Positions 53,241 through 61,514 of a DNA stretch of 64,000 nucleotides are shown piece by piece. Position numbers and translations under genes: made by a program. Numbering within the stretch: position 1 is the first letter of the stretch; every line of letters begins with the position of its first letter. Source of the stretch: a virus; the IMG/VR virus record IMGVR_UViG_3300008266_011834, positions 1-64,000 of that record, one strand, 5' to 3'. The notes under the pieces are model-generated. The model made no database searches. It was not told the DNA's origin and saw only the letters and a list, made by a program, of their open reading frames with translations.

Positions 53241-53462
53241 ATGAATTTTCTTGAATTATTTGACAAAGAGCCCGAAGGCTATCAGGACTTACAGGACGAC
53301 AACAGCCGTCCTAAACTGCGCCAACTGCGTAAAACCAAACTTACCTTGACTCAGATCAATAAAATACGCCGTATGCAAGAAGTGCGCAAGTTTGAGTACG
53401 ATGAGAAATTAAAGTACATCCGCAAACAGTATGCACCGCCTCCTGCGGTGCCGGGCTTATGA
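53241..53462 (+). CDS. Small prohead core protein (gp67 position), 73 aa
   Basis: Reads MNFLELFDKEPEGYQDLQDDN, then LRQLRKTKLTLTQINKIRRMQEVRKFEYDEKLKYIRKQY, a basic helical protein typical of the short gene between gp20 and the prohead core gene in T4-like phages. In T4 the positional equivalent is gp67, an internal core component cut by gp21. Sequence similarity to T4 gp67 itself is not apparent. It ends just before the intrinsic terminator at 53502. Confidence 0.7.
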   Translation: MNFLELFDKEPEGYQDLQDDNSRPKLRQLRKTKLTLTQINKIRRMQEVRKFEYDEKLKYIRKQYAPPPAVPGL

Positions 53463-53481
53463 TACAGCCCAAGTCATAATA

Positions 53482-53489
53482 CATAAATA
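53482..53489 (+). promoter_or_regulatory. CATAAATA element before a terminator
   Basis: CATAAATA lies 13 nt before the first arm of the terminator hairpin, so a transcript from it would either stop after about 30 nt or read through into the head genes. Confidence 0.4.
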
Positions 53490-53501
53490 TTTCTACCAGA
53501 A

Positions 53502-53527
53502 AACCAGCCATAAGTGGCTGGTTTTTT
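53502..53527 (+). terminator. Intrinsic terminator after gp20 unit
   Basis: AACCAGCCA pairs perfectly with TGGCTGGTT (9 bp, loop TAAG) and is followed directly by a T run. It ends the portal unit; a new late-promoter-like element follows at 53537. Confidence 0.8.
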
Positions 53528-53536
53528 AATATGTGC

Positions 53537-53544
53537 AGTAAATA
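53537..53544 (+). promoter_or_regulatory. Late-promoter-like AGTAAATA element, head unit
   Basis: AGTAAATAACTC lies after the terminator and 38 nt before the ATG at 53583, with SD AAAGGA between. It would drive the prohead core, protease, scaffold and capsid genes. Confidence 0.5.
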
Positions 53545-53582
53545 ACTCTACACAAACCTTATTCTAGAAAAGGAACCAAAAA

Positions 53583-54461
53583 ATGTCAAGCAAGTTTGAA
53601 AAACTCATTGAGTACGTCATTAACGACGAAGAACAAAAGGCTCGTGACCTTTTTCACGAAATCGTAGTGGAAAAAAGCCGTGGTATCTATGAAGACCTCA
53701 TGGCAGCAGAACTCAAAGAAGAATCCGATGAGGATTTGGAAGAATCTGCAGATGAAGAAATGGAAGAGTCCATGGAAATGGAAACCATGGGCGGCGATGC
53801 AGCAGATCAACTGATGAACGATATCAGTGCCAATGTTGATGCCGATGAAACAGCCATGGAAGATGACGAAGAAGTCATGGACATGGGTGCCGAAGAAGAA
53901 ATGGTTGGCGGCGATGATTTTGCCGACGAAATGGGCGCAGGCGGCGATCTCGAAGGTGATATCGCCAGCATTGACAGCAAACTAGACGAACTACTGGCCA
54001 AATTTGAAGAAGTCATTGGCGGCGACGATGGTATGGTCGACGGCGAAGAAGACGATGAAATGACCATGGGTTCAGAAGTAGAAGCCGAAGAAGAAGAAGT
54101 TGAGGAAAGCCTAGCAGAAAACGTTCAACTGCAAAAAGTTGCTGTTGACCGTGGTGATCGTTTGGCAGGTCAAGGCACAACAGGCGGTGACAAACTGCGT
54201 GTTGACTCCAAAAGCCCAAACGCTAACAATGCCGGCGCCAGTGTAACTGGTTCGGTGGCCAAACCTGCTTCCAGCAAGTTTACTGCTGAAAACCCCGATG
54301 GTACCAAAGCACCAACAACACAAAAAGCACCTGACATTGAGTCTGGCCTGCAGAACACTGCTGGTAAAAACATGGCTCCCATGAAACCTGCTACCAAGCC
54401 CACGCTGAGCCAGGCTTCGGGTGTTAACACCAAGAGTCCTTTAAAAGCAATCAAGAGCTAA
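53583..54461 (+). CDS. Acidic prohead core protein (gp68-like)
   Basis: 292 aa. The N-terminus contains FHEIVVEKSRGIYEDLMAAEL, a phrase typical of the T4 gp68/prohead-core family. Most of residues 40-175 are Glu/Asp/Met-rich acidic repeats (EEDEMTM and similar), an unusual composition fitting a scaffold core that is degraded at maturation. The C-terminal ~110 residues are neutral, Lys/Ala/Pro-rich. The length is twice that of T4 gp68 (141 aa), mostly from the acidic expansion. It precedes gp21, the protease expected to process it. Confidence 0.75.
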   Translation: MSSKFEKLIEYVINDEEQKARDLFHEIVVEKSRGIYEDLMAAELKEESDEDLEESADEEMEESMEMETMGGDAADQLMNDISANVDADETAMEDDEEVMDMGAEEEMVGGDDFADEMGAGGDLEGDIASIDSKLDELLAKFEEVIGGDDGMVDGEEDDEMTMGSEVEAEEEEVEESLAENVQLQKVAVDRGDRLAGQGTTGGDKLRVDSKSPNANNAGASVTGSVAKPASSKFTAENPDGTKAPTTQKAPDIESGLQNTAGKNMAPMKPATKPTLSQASGVNTKSPLKAIKS

Positions 54462-54466
54462 TCTAG

Positions 54467-55117
54467 ATGTTTAAAGGGAACCGTCACTTACAAGAAGTTC
54501 TCAGTTACGATGCTGCCAAGATCGTGGTTGAGAGCCGAGAAGAAGCTCCAGGTAAAGAGCCCTCCACTTTCATGGAAGGCATCTTTATCCAGGGTGACGT
54601 TAAAAACGCCAATGGACGAGTTTACCCAGTGCAACAGATTAGATCAGCAGTGGATCAGCTCAATGAGCAGATCAACGGTGGATTCTCTGTGTGCGGTGAA
54701 GTAGATCATCCAGAAGATTTAAAAATTAATCTAGACCGTGTGAGCCATATGATCCAGAAAATGTGGATGGATGGCCCCAACGGCATAGGTAAACTGAAGT
54801 TGTTACCCACACCCATGGGCAAGTTAGTTGATACAATGCTGCAGTCGGGTGTGAAATTAGGAGTTTCGAGTCGCGGATCAGGTAATGTTGATGACGCGAC
54901 CGGACGTGTCAGTGACTTTGAAATAGTCACTGTCGACATCGTGGCACAGCCATCAGCACCAAACGCTTATCCTCGAACAGTGTATGAAAGCCTCATGAAC
55001 ATGAGATACGGACATAGAATGTTTGATATGAGCAAGAATGCTGTGGGCGGTGACACACTTGCACAGAAACACTTGAAGAACGAGATTGTCAAGTTCATCA
55101 AGGATCTGAAGATTTAG
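54467..55117 (+). CDS. 21: Prohead core protease gp21
   Basis: 216 aa, close to T4 gp21 (212 aa). Serine-protease signatures: CGEVDHPEDLKINLDRVSHMI (H81) and KLGVSSRGSG (S134/S135), followed by GRVSDFEIVTVDIVAQPSAPNA. It cleaves the core and capsid proteins during head maturation. Only 5 nt separate it from the preceding core gene. ATG at 54467 has no strong SD, so coupling to the upstream gene is likely. Confidence 0.94.
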   Translation: MFKGNRHLQEVLSYDAAKIVVESREEAPGKEPSTFMEGIFIQGDVKNANGRVYPVQQIRSAVDQLNEQINGGFSVCGEVDHPEDLKINLDRVSHMIQKMWMDGPNGIGKLKLLPTPMGKLVDTMLQSGVKLGVSSRGSGNVDDATGRVSDFEIVTVDIVAQPSAPNAYPRTVYESLMNMRYGHRMFDMSKNAVGGDTLAQKHLKNEIVKFIKDLKI

Positions 55118-55126
55118 GAGATCGTA

Positions 55127-56227
55127 ATGCTAGACGCAATCAAACCATTGCTAGATAGCCAACTGATCAACGAGTCAACTGGTGAAGCCATCACAGAAGC
55201 ATTTGAGGCCAAACTAAATGAAGCTCGTGAGCAGGTGCGTGCAGAACTCCGTGAGGAATTTGCACAACGCTATGAGCATGACAAGTCAGTTATGGTCGAA
55301 GCCCTAGATCGCATGGTAACCGAAGGCCTCAAAGCAGAAATGCAAGAGTTCCAAGAAGAGCGCCGTGGTCTCAATGAAGACCGTGTGCGTTTCCAAGTCA
55401 AGATGAAAGAATCAGCCGAGAAGTTTAACAACTTCATGGTTGGTAAACTTGCTGAGGAAATCAAGGAACTACGTTCGGATCGTCGCACTCATACCGAGAG
55501 CGTGGATCGTTTAGAACGATTTGTAATTGAAGCTTTGGCTCGTGAGATTACTGAATTTGCCCAGGACAAGCGTGACGTGGTTAACACCAAAGTCAAACTT
55601 GTGTCTGAAGCCAAGAAGCAACTCACAGCATTGAAACAGCAGTTTGTAAAAGAATCTGCTGCCAAGTTAGGTCAGCGTGTTGCTGAACATCTACGTTCTG
55701 AACTTACTCAGCTCAAAGAAGACGTTAAAATTGCTCGAGAGAACAATTTTGGTCGTCGTATCTTTGAAGCATATGTCACAGAGTTTGCAGGCACTCATCT
55801 CAATGAGAATGCCGAAGTACGCAAGCTCCGGGCTGTGATTGCTGACAAAGAACAGAAATTGGCCGAAGCCATTGAATCAACTCGTACTGCCAAAGTATTG
55901 GTTGAGAACAAGGAACGTGAAGTTCGTATGATCAAGGAGTCCACAGAGCGTAGCCGCACTATGGATGAATTGCTCTCTCCTTTAAACGAGGAAAAAGCAG
56001 AAATCATGCGTAACTTACTAGAAAGCGTGCAAACACCTCGTCTTCGCACTGCTTTTGAAAAGTATCTACCAGCAGTTCTTGAGAACGCCGCTCGGAAAGT
56101 GGCTGTTGCAAAACAGACCATTACCGAAAGCGTACACAAAGAAGTCACTGGTGATAAATCTGCCGTCAAACCCAAGTCTGATGACGCATCAAACGTCATT
56201 GAGCTCAAGAGACTGGCAGGGCTTTAA
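55127..56227 (+). CDS. 22: Scaffold prohead core protein gp22
   Basis: 366 aa, rich in Glu, Lys, Arg and Leu, an almost continuous coiled coil (for example EVRKLRAVIADKEQKLAEAIE). Near the end is the gp22-like segment SVQTPRLRTAFEKYLPAVLE. It is the main internal scaffold around which gp23 assembles; it is removed by gp21. Longer than T4 gp22 (269 aa). SD AGGAG upstream; lies between gp21 and gp23 as in T4. Confidence 0.92.
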   Translation: MLDAIKPLLDSQLINESTGEAITEAFEAKLNEAREQVRAELREEFAQRYEHDKSVMVEALDRMVTEGLKAEMQEFQEERRGLNEDRVRFQVKMKESAEKFNNFMVGKLAEEIKELRSDRRTHTESVDRLERFVIEALAREITEFAQDKRDVVNTKVKLVSEAKKQLTALKQQFVKESAAKLGQRVAEHLRSELTQLKEDVKIARENNFGRRIFEAYVTEFAGTHLNENAEVRKLRAVIADKEQKLAEAIESTRTAKVLVENKEREVRMIKESTERSRTMDELLSPLNEEKAEIMRNLLESVQTPRLRTAFEKYLPAVLENAARKVAVAKQTITESVHKEVTGDKSAVKPKSDDASNVIELKRLAGL

Positions 56228-56254
56228 TCTTACGACAAGAAACAGGAGAGAATC

Positions 56255-57448
56255 ATGTCACAAGAACTGTTAGAAAGCCGTTGGGACGAGACCAAAGAAG
56301 CCCTACTAGAAGGACTCAATGGTTCCCGTCGCAGCACAATGGGTGTAGTTTTAGAAAACACTCGCAAGTACCTGAAAGAGTCATCTGCAGGTACCACAGT
56401 TAGCGGTAATATCGCTACACTGAATCGTGTGATCCTTCCAGTGATCCGCCGTGTTATGCCAACTGTTATTGCCAACGAACTCGTTGGTGTACAGCCCATG
56501 ACTGGCCCCGTTGGTCAGATCCACACTCTGCGTGTTCGTTATGCACAAAGCATGACAGACACATCAGCAGCAGCAACCAGCGTTACAGCTGGCCAGGAAG
56601 CACTGAGCCCGTTCTTGATTGCAACAGCATACTCTGCTGGTGCAAGCACAAGCGCAACTCAGAGCACTTACACTGGTTCCAACACAGCAGCTTTAGAAGG
56701 CGACGGCGGTCGTAAGATTTCCGTTCAAATCCTGAAGCAGGCCGTTGAAGCTAAAACACGTAAGCTCCAGGCTCGTTGGACATTTGAAGCTGCACAAGAC
56801 GCACAAGCAATGCACGGTATCGATGTTGAGGCCGAAATCATGGCTGCTCTCGCACAAGAGATCACAACTGAGATCGACCAAGAGATCCTGCTGAGCCTGC
56901 GTTCATTGGCTGCAACAGAGTTCACATACAACCAGGCTACCGTTAGTGGTACAGCAACCTACGTTGGTGATGAGCACGCCGCACTGGCAGTTCTGATCAA
57001 TCGTGTTGCTAACCTGATCGCTCAGCGCACACGTCGTGGTGCAGGTAACTACGCTGTAGTTTCGCCCGCTTCCTTGACAGTGCTCCAGAGCGCAACAACT
57101 TCTGCTTTTGCTCGCACAACAGAAGGCACATTTGAAGCACCCACAAACACCAAGTTTGTTGGTACACTCAACAGTGCTATGCGTGTTTATGTTGATAGCT
57201 ATGCTAACGACTCGACACCAGTTCTGGTTGGCTACAAAGGCGCCAGCGAAGCTGATGCTCCAGCATTCTACTGCCCATACATTCCTTTGATGTCAAGCGG
57301 TGTTGTTCTGGATCCCAGCACATTCGAGCCAGTCGTTTCGTTTATGACGAGATATGGCTACATAGAATTGACAAATACTGCATCGTCTTTTGGCAATGCG
57401 GGCGATTATGTCGGCGAGATAGCCGTCCAAAATCTGTCGTTCAGTTAA
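56255..57448 (+). CDS. 23: Major capsid protein gp23
   Basis: 397 aa, well below T4 gp23 (521 aa), as in several divergent T4-like groups. Family features: N-terminal scaffold-side part with VLENTRKYLKESSAG and TLNRVILPVIRRVMPTVIANELVGVQPMTGPVGQI, the typical capsid start, then ETKTR-like KQAVEAKTRKLQARWTFEAAQD and the C-terminal VSFMTRYGYIELTN. Maturation cleavage by gp21 is expected near the N-terminus. Strong SD AGGAGA. Codon use (GTT, ACA, GCA rich) differs somewhat from its neighbours, as expected for a very highly expressed gene. Followed by a strong terminator. Confidence 0.96.
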   Translation: MSQELLESRWDETKEALLEGLNGSRRSTMGVVLENTRKYLKESSAGTTVSGNIATLNRVILPVIRRVMPTVIANELVGVQPMTGPVGQIHTLRVRYAQSMTDTSAAATSVTAGQEALSPFLIATAYSAGASTSATQSTYTGSNTAALEGDGGRKISVQILKQAVEAKTRKLQARWTFEAAQDAQAMHGIDVEAEIMAALAQEITTEIDQEILLSLRSLAATEFTYNQATVSGTATYVGDEHAALAVLINRVANLIAQRTRRGAGNYAVVSPASLTVLQSATTSAFARTTEGTFEAPTNTKFVGTLNSAMRVYVDSYANDSTPVLVGYKGASEADAPAFYCPYIPLMSSGVVLDPSTFEPVVSFMTRYGYIELTNTASSFGNAGDYVGEIAVQNLSFS

Positions 57449-57496
57449 TTCTTCGCTGTACATCCTTGCAATACTTCCCCGGGATGGGAAACAAAG

Positions 57497-57524
57497 AAGG
57501 CACAGAAATGTGCCTTTTTTTTTT
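57497..57524 (+). terminator. Intrinsic terminator after gp23
   Basis: AAGGCACA pairs with TGTGCCTT (8 bp) around a GAAA tetraloop, followed by a run of about ten T. Ends the head-gene unit. Confidence 0.9.
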
Positions 57525-57540
57525 GACTAGAAAATCTACC

Positions 57541-57548
57541 GCTAAGTA
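57541..57548 (+). promoter_or_regulatory. Late-promoter-like GCTAAGTA element
   Basis: GCTAAGTATTG after the gp23 terminator, 46 nt before the ATG at 57595, with SD AAAGGAG between. Confidence 0.5.
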
Positions 57549-57594
57549 TTGTTGCTCGTGTAGCACATACACATCACACAGAAAGGAGTCTATC

Positions 57595-57816
57595 ATGAGC
57601 AAAACACCTTACGAGATCCGTCTCGAACTACTCAAACTGGCCAACGAAGTGCTGGTAACACCCATCTTCCAGCGCCGCGATGCACTGATCCAGGAATTCC
57701 ACAGCCGATTTGAAAGCGACAAGTCTGCCCACTTTCCTGCACTGCCGGATTTTCCTAGCACAGACACAGTGATAGCAGAAGCCGAAAAACTCAACCGGTT
57801 TGTAAGCCAGCAGTAA
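57595..57816 (+). CDS. Hypothetical protein, 73 aa
   Basis: Reads MSKTPYEIRLELLKLANEVLVTPIFQRRDALIQEFHSRFESDK, a short helical protein ending in EAEKLNRFVSQQ. I have seen this TPYEIRLELLKLA pattern in small genes beside gp23 in T4-like aquatic phages, where its role is unknown. SD AAAGGAG decides the ATG at 57595. It is a single-gene unit between two intrinsic terminators, with its own late-promoter-like element, so it is expressed at a late time and probably in quantity. Confidence 0.78.
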   Translation: MSKTPYEIRLELLKLANEVLVTPIFQRRDALIQEFHSRFESDKSAHFPALPDFPSTDTVIAEAEKLNRFVSQQ

Positions 57817-57819
57817 AAG

Positions 57820-57839
57820 AGCCCCGCAAGGGGCTTTTT
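57820..57839 (+). terminator. Intrinsic terminator after the 73-aa gene
   Basis: AGCCCC/GGGGCT stem (6 bp) with a GCAA tetraloop, then TTTTTG. Begins four bases after the stop codon. Confidence 0.85.
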
Positions 57840-57850
57840 GTTGTATTGGT

Positions 57851-57858
57851 AATAAATA
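57851..57858 (+). promoter_or_regulatory. Late-promoter-like AATAAATA element
   Basis: AATAAATATTAG, 23 nt before the small ATG at 57882, with SD AAGGA between. Confidence 0.55.
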
Positions 57859-57881
57859 TTAGTTCATACCAAGGAATTGCA

Positions 57882-58013
57882 ATGAAGACCTATAACTTTC
57901 GCGCACAAGTTAGAATCAACGGCAACATAGAATACAGAGATTTTGTTATCACTGCTACAAGTTGGCGCGATGCAAGACAGCAACTTCGAGAAGCCATGAA
58001 CACTGCTGTTTAA
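57882..58013 (+). CDS. Small basic protein, 43 aa
   Basis: Starts with MKTYNFRAQVRINGNIEYRD and continues FVITATSWRDARQQLREAMN. It has a good SD (AAGGA), a late-promoter-like element upstream, and coding-like codons. The layout (a beta hairpin of the type YxFRAxVxINGxxxYxDxxIxAxxxxxA, then a helix) recalls small phage proteins of about 40-60 aa with unknown function. It ends 11 nt before the next gene. Confidence 0.65.
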   Translation: MKTYNFRAQVRINGNIEYRDFVITATSWRDARQQLREAMNTAV

Positions 58014-58024
58014 GTTTTAATCAA

Positions 58025-58303
58025 ATGTCTAATCCTCCTCCTTATACTGATATAACTGGCATCACCCGAGCTGTCATGAAAGACAATGCGCAGGTGTCTA
58101 TCGTGGACTACAATGGCAATGCCAGACCTGGAGAACTGGTAGTAGCACAAGGTACTACCAATCTTTACATAGGCAACAGCCTTGGCCAGTTGACCTTGGT
58201 TGCCAGTGGCATTGCTGTGTCCGCAGGCAATGTGGTTCCTGCAGGATCCTATCCACTGTACTATGATCCTGTGACCCAGCAAATGACTGTGGTCACTCCT
58301 TGA
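58025..58303 (+). CDS. Hypothetical phage protein, 92 aa
   Basis: The ATG at 58025 begins MSNPPPYTDITGITRAVMKDNAQ; upstream in-frame codons belong to the preceding small gene and are unlikely to be used. The protein is a beta-rich small domain with GELVVAQGTTNLYIGNSLGQLTLV and no metal or catalytic motif. Its style matches neck or capsid accessory proteins, but I cannot name it. No clear SD (TTTTAATCAA), so translation may be coupled to the 43-aa gene 11 nt upstream. Confidence 0.72.
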   Translation: MSNPPPYTDITGITRAVMKDNAQVSIVDYNGNARPGELVVAQGTTNLYIGNSLGQLTLVASGIAVSAGNVVPAGSYPLYYDPVTQQMTVVTP

Positions 58304-58318
58304 TTTCTACTCCAGAAC

Positions 58319-58326
58319 GCTAAATA
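58319..58326 (+). promoter_or_regulatory. Late-promoter-like GCTAAATA element
   Basis: GCTAAATATC, 75 nt before the ATG at 58402. The intervening leader contains a GCAGG/CCTGC inverted repeat and SD AAGGAGA. Confidence 0.55.
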
Positions 58327-58401
58327 TCTAGTCGCTCAAGACTTATGCAGGTCCCTGCGTATGACCTAGAACGTCAGCCCAATCTAAACAAGGAGAAATA
58401 A

Positions 58402-58893
58402 ATGGGACGCCCACTCAAAATCGCAAAATACAACACTGCTCAATCCGTGCAGATCGACATCGGTTATCCTACATCCACGCCCAACGTTGGTGTTGTTGGT
58501 GGTAATACATCGGTCAGTGATACATTTTATCTCGCTGCTAATGTACTGGCCAACGTACCAGGTGCAGGCGCAGGTGAAGCATACATCATCCGCCAAAAAG
58601 GCAAGCGCAAGTTCCTGGTCACACTGACCACAGATACCACACAGGCCTATGCCAATATCTGTGTGTTGGTCAATACTGATGATGTTGCTGCATTGACAGA
58701 AAATCAAATGGCCATTGTTGCCACAGATGCCAGTGCTGCCAATGTTACCATGCAGTATATCCAAAACAACTATGGTGTGGATTTCAGCAACGTTGGTCAC
58801 TATCTGACATTTGCCAGCGCCAACGCTACAGTACAGCCCGACGGTTCGGGCACCAGCGGTAGATTTGACATCGTCCAGATTCCCAGCGCCTAA
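58402..58893 (+). CDS. Virion structural protein, 163 aa
   Basis: Starts MGRPLKIAKYNTAQSVQID and includes SDTFYLAANVLAN, YIIRQKGKRKFLVTLTT and NNYGVDFSNVGHYLTFASANAT, a small beta-rich protein. It resembles abundant structural proteins (possibly head decoration or neck-associated) of aquatic T4-like phages, though a function is not established from sequence. Strong SD AAGGAGA, own late-promoter-like element and own terminator point to high expression. Confidence 0.75.
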   Translation: MGRPLKIAKYNTAQSVQIDIGYPTSTPNVGVVGGNTSVSDTFYLAANVLANVPGAGAGEAYIIRQKGKRKFLVTLTTDTTQAYANICVLVNTDDVAALTENQMAIVATDASAANVTMQYIQNNYGVDFSNVGHYLTFASANATVQPDGSGTSGRFDIVQIPSA

Positions 58894-58914
58894 AGCACTG
58901 GTTCTACTGCAAAG

Positions 58915-58948
58915 AATCCCCGACATCGCAAGATACGGGGATTTTTTT
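58915..58948 (+). terminator. Intrinsic terminator after the 163-aa gene
   Basis: AATCCCCG/CGGGGATT (8 bp, 13-nt loop) followed by a T run. Confidence 0.85.
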
Positions 58949-58961
58949 ACATTTCCAAACT

Positions 58962-58969
58962 ACTAAATA
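58962..58969 (+). promoter_or_regulatory. Late-promoter-like ACTAAATA element, fibre unit
   Basis: ACTAAATAATAC, 25 nt before the fibre ATG at 58995. Starts the fibre/lectin unit after the terminator. Confidence 0.55.
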
Positions 58970-58994
58970 ATACAAACTAGGATCACAAGCAGAT

Positions 58995-61514
58995 ATGCCT
59001 TCATCTAAAAGAGTTACCGGTAATTTTAATTTCTGGACCGGCGCCAGTGAAAATTGGCAATATTTTGACTCCACGTCAAATTCACTTGTCACAGTTCGCC
59101 GCGGCAACAAAGACACTGTTTTTCAGTCTGCAAATTTAGTAGTTTATGGTAATATCGTAGGACTGGGCGGCAATATCTATGCCAACATCACAGGCAATGT
59201 TGTTTTGCCCAGCGGAACCGATTACGGAATTTTATACAAAGCCCCAGGCGGTAACGCAGCAGTATCTGATGAGTTTACTGTTGATGAAGCAAATAATGCA
59301 GTTGCAATGACAGGCAACATTACCATAACTGGTGCAGGAAAAGGTAATCTTATAGCAAATAATGTTTCGTCAAATCGCGTGACAGCAACTTTTGCCAATA
59401 TCACATCAGCCAACATTGGCTCGGCCAATATCGCAACCAACGGCAACATCACAGCTGGCAACATCCGAGCAGTGTCATATCTCAATCTTGCTGGTGCAAA
59501 TGTGCTGTACGGCAATGCCAATGTGGCAGCTTATCTACCAAGTTATCTACCAACATATACCGGTAATCTAGTGTCATTGACAGGCAATGTCACGACCACT
59601 GCTAATATTTCTGCTGCTTATATTTTAGGCAACGGTGCTTTTATCACAGGACTATCGTCGGCATATAGTAATGCTAATGTGGCCAATTACTTGCCTGTGT
59701 ATTCGGGCAATTTGGATAGTCTTGCTGGCAATGTCACTACCACAGCCAATATCTCTGCCAGTTATGTGCTGGGCAATGGAGCATTCCTGTCAGGCATCGT
59801 TACCAGCAGTTATTCAAATGCCAATGTGGCCAATTACTTGGTTTCCTACACCGGTAATATTTCTGCTGGCAATGTCTCCATCAGCGGTGCCCTAACGACG
59901 GTCACATCTAATGTCACTGGCCTGGCTGTGTTTTCCAGTGTGGCCAATCTGCGCATACCTGGAGGCAACATTGGTCAAGCATTGATCAGCGACGGTGCCA
60001 ACGGTGTGGAGTTCCAAAACATATCGGCAACCCCGGGAAATTCCCCAGGGTCTTTCCAGTACAATTCCAATGGCACCGCCTTGTACGGTGTAGATGATTT
60101 TGTCTATGACACTTCAAATATTGCAGCACCCAACATTAGAATCAGCAATCTAAGCCTTAACATCTATCAAGGAGCAAATTCAACTGACACCAATACCCTG
60201 ACTGTGGCAGGCAACATCCGGCTGCAGACAGCCACTATTGGCAACACAGAACTGGCCAATAGCGGTGTGTTGATCATGGCAGGTATTGACAAATTATACT
60301 TGGAAGATTTACAAGGCAACACCTATGATGGCCAGTTTGTTGTGGCCAACGGAGAATATCTTGGTTTTGCCAACGGCTATTCCAATGCCAATGTAGACTA
60401 CTACTTGCCTACATACACAGGCAACATCTCAGCAGGCAACATCACAACCACCGGCAATGTTCGTGCAGCAAATTTCATAGTAGAAAACAGCATCGTGGCA
60501 ACAAGTGCTAGTCCTGCGGCCACTCTTTCAGGATTTAGATCTATCTCTACCAGTGGCACTGCCAATGGCAATATCACTGCTTCTGGCAATATTGTGGCTG
60601 TGGCCAATGTGTTTGGTTTATCCGGCATATTCACATCCAACATTTCTGGTGGTAATATTGCAGTGACAGATCGAATAACATTTGGTGATGGCACCTATCA
60701 GAACACAGCTTGGACAGGAGTGGCTAACAATTACATAGCTCTGGGCACTGGAGCAGGTGGGGCCACACAAAGCCAGACTGCGGTGGCCATTGGAGTGAAC
60801 GCAGGCAATGTTGCCCAAGACTATTACACAGTGGCCATTGGCATAGGTGCTGGACAAAATACACAACTGGCCGGTGCCATAGCCATTGGTGCAGAAGCCG
60901 GCGGCAACAGCCAAGGAACCAATTCCATAGCCATTGGTTTCCGCGCAGGTCGTGTGAATCAAGCCAACAATTCCATAGTGTTGAACGGCACAGGGGCCAA
61001 TCTAAATAACACCACGGCCAATTCGTTTGTGGTAGCACCTATTAGAAACACATCGGGCAACGCAGGCATATTACAATACAACAACAGTACCAAGGAAGTC
61101 ACTTACAGCACAACAGTAAACGGCAATATACAAGTCAATCAACTGGGTGTTGGTACTGCACCTTCGGGTACCAATGGCGAGATTGTGGCCACAGGCAATA
61201 TCATTGCATACTTCTCAGACGATAGGCTCAAAACAAGATTGGGCAATATAGAAAACGCACTGGACAAAGTTGATCAGTTGACCACATTCTACTTTGAGCC
61301 CAATGACATAGCAGTCAATACCTATGGTTATACCCGACATCGCGATCTTGGTGTGTCGGCACAAGAAGTGGCCAATGTAGTGCCTGAGATCATAGCCGAT
61401 GCACCCATAGGTGACGGATATCTCACAGTCAAGTATGAAAGATTTGCTCCATTGATTATTGCTGCCATCAAAGAGTTACGTCAAGAAATCAATGATATCA
61501 AACGCAAACTATGA
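58995..61514 (+). CDS. Tail fibre with YadA-like repeats and S74 chaperone domain
   Basis: 839 aa. Residues ~175-300 hold repeats of the type YSNANVANYLPxYxGNL...NVTTTANISAxYxLGNGAF. Residues ~580-663 match trimeric-adhesin head repeats (AVAIGVNAG, TVAIGIGAG, AIAIGAEAG, SIAIGFRAG). The C-terminal ~100 residues form an intramolecular chaperone of the endosialidase type (peptidase S74), starting at SDDRLK near residue 742 with VSAQEV and LTVKYERFAPLIIAAIKEL; the Ser of SDDRLK is the usual self-cleavage site. The mature trimer would be released after folding. Likely a host-binding fibre; it overlaps the next gene by one codon-length stretch (ATG in the stop region). Confidence 0.88.
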   Translation: MPSSKRVTGNFNFWTGASENWQYFDSTSNSLVTVRRGNKDTVFQSANLVVYGNIVGLGGNIYANITGNVVLPSGTDYGILYKAPGGNAAVSDEFTVDEANNAVAMTGNITITGAGKGNLIANNVSSNRVTATFANITSANIGSANIATNGNITAGNIRAVSYLNLAGANVLYGNANVAAYLPSYLPTYTGNLVSLTGNVTTTANISAAYILGNGAFITGLSSAYSNANVANYLPVYSGNLDSLAGNVTTTANISASYVLGNGAFLSGIVTSSYSNANVANYLVSYTGNISAGNVSISGALTTVTSNVTGLAVFSSVANLRIPGGNIGQALISDGANGVEFQNISATPGNSPGSFQYNSNGTALYGVDDFVYDTSNIAAPNIRISNLSLNIYQGANSTDTNTLTVAGNIRLQTATIGNTELANSGVLIMAGIDKLYLEDLQGNTYDGQFVVANGEYLGFANGYSNANVDYYLPTYTGNISAGNITTTGNVRAANFIVENSIVATSASPAATLSGFRSISTSGTANGNITASGNIVAVANVFGLSGIFTSNISGGNIAVTDRITFGDGTYQNTAWTGVANNYIALGTGAGGATQSQTAVAIGVNAGNVAQDYYTVAIGIGAGQNTQLAGAIAIGAEAGGNSQGTNSIAIGFRAGRVNQANNSIVLNGTGANLNNTTANSFVVAPIRNTSGNAGILQYNNSTKEVTYSTTVNGNIQVNQLGVGTAPSGTNGEIVATGNIIAYFSDDRLKTRLGNIENALDKVDQLTTFYFEPNDIAVNTYGYTRHRDLGVSAQEVANVVPEIIADAPIGDGYLTVKYERFAPLIIAAIKELRQEINDIKRKL

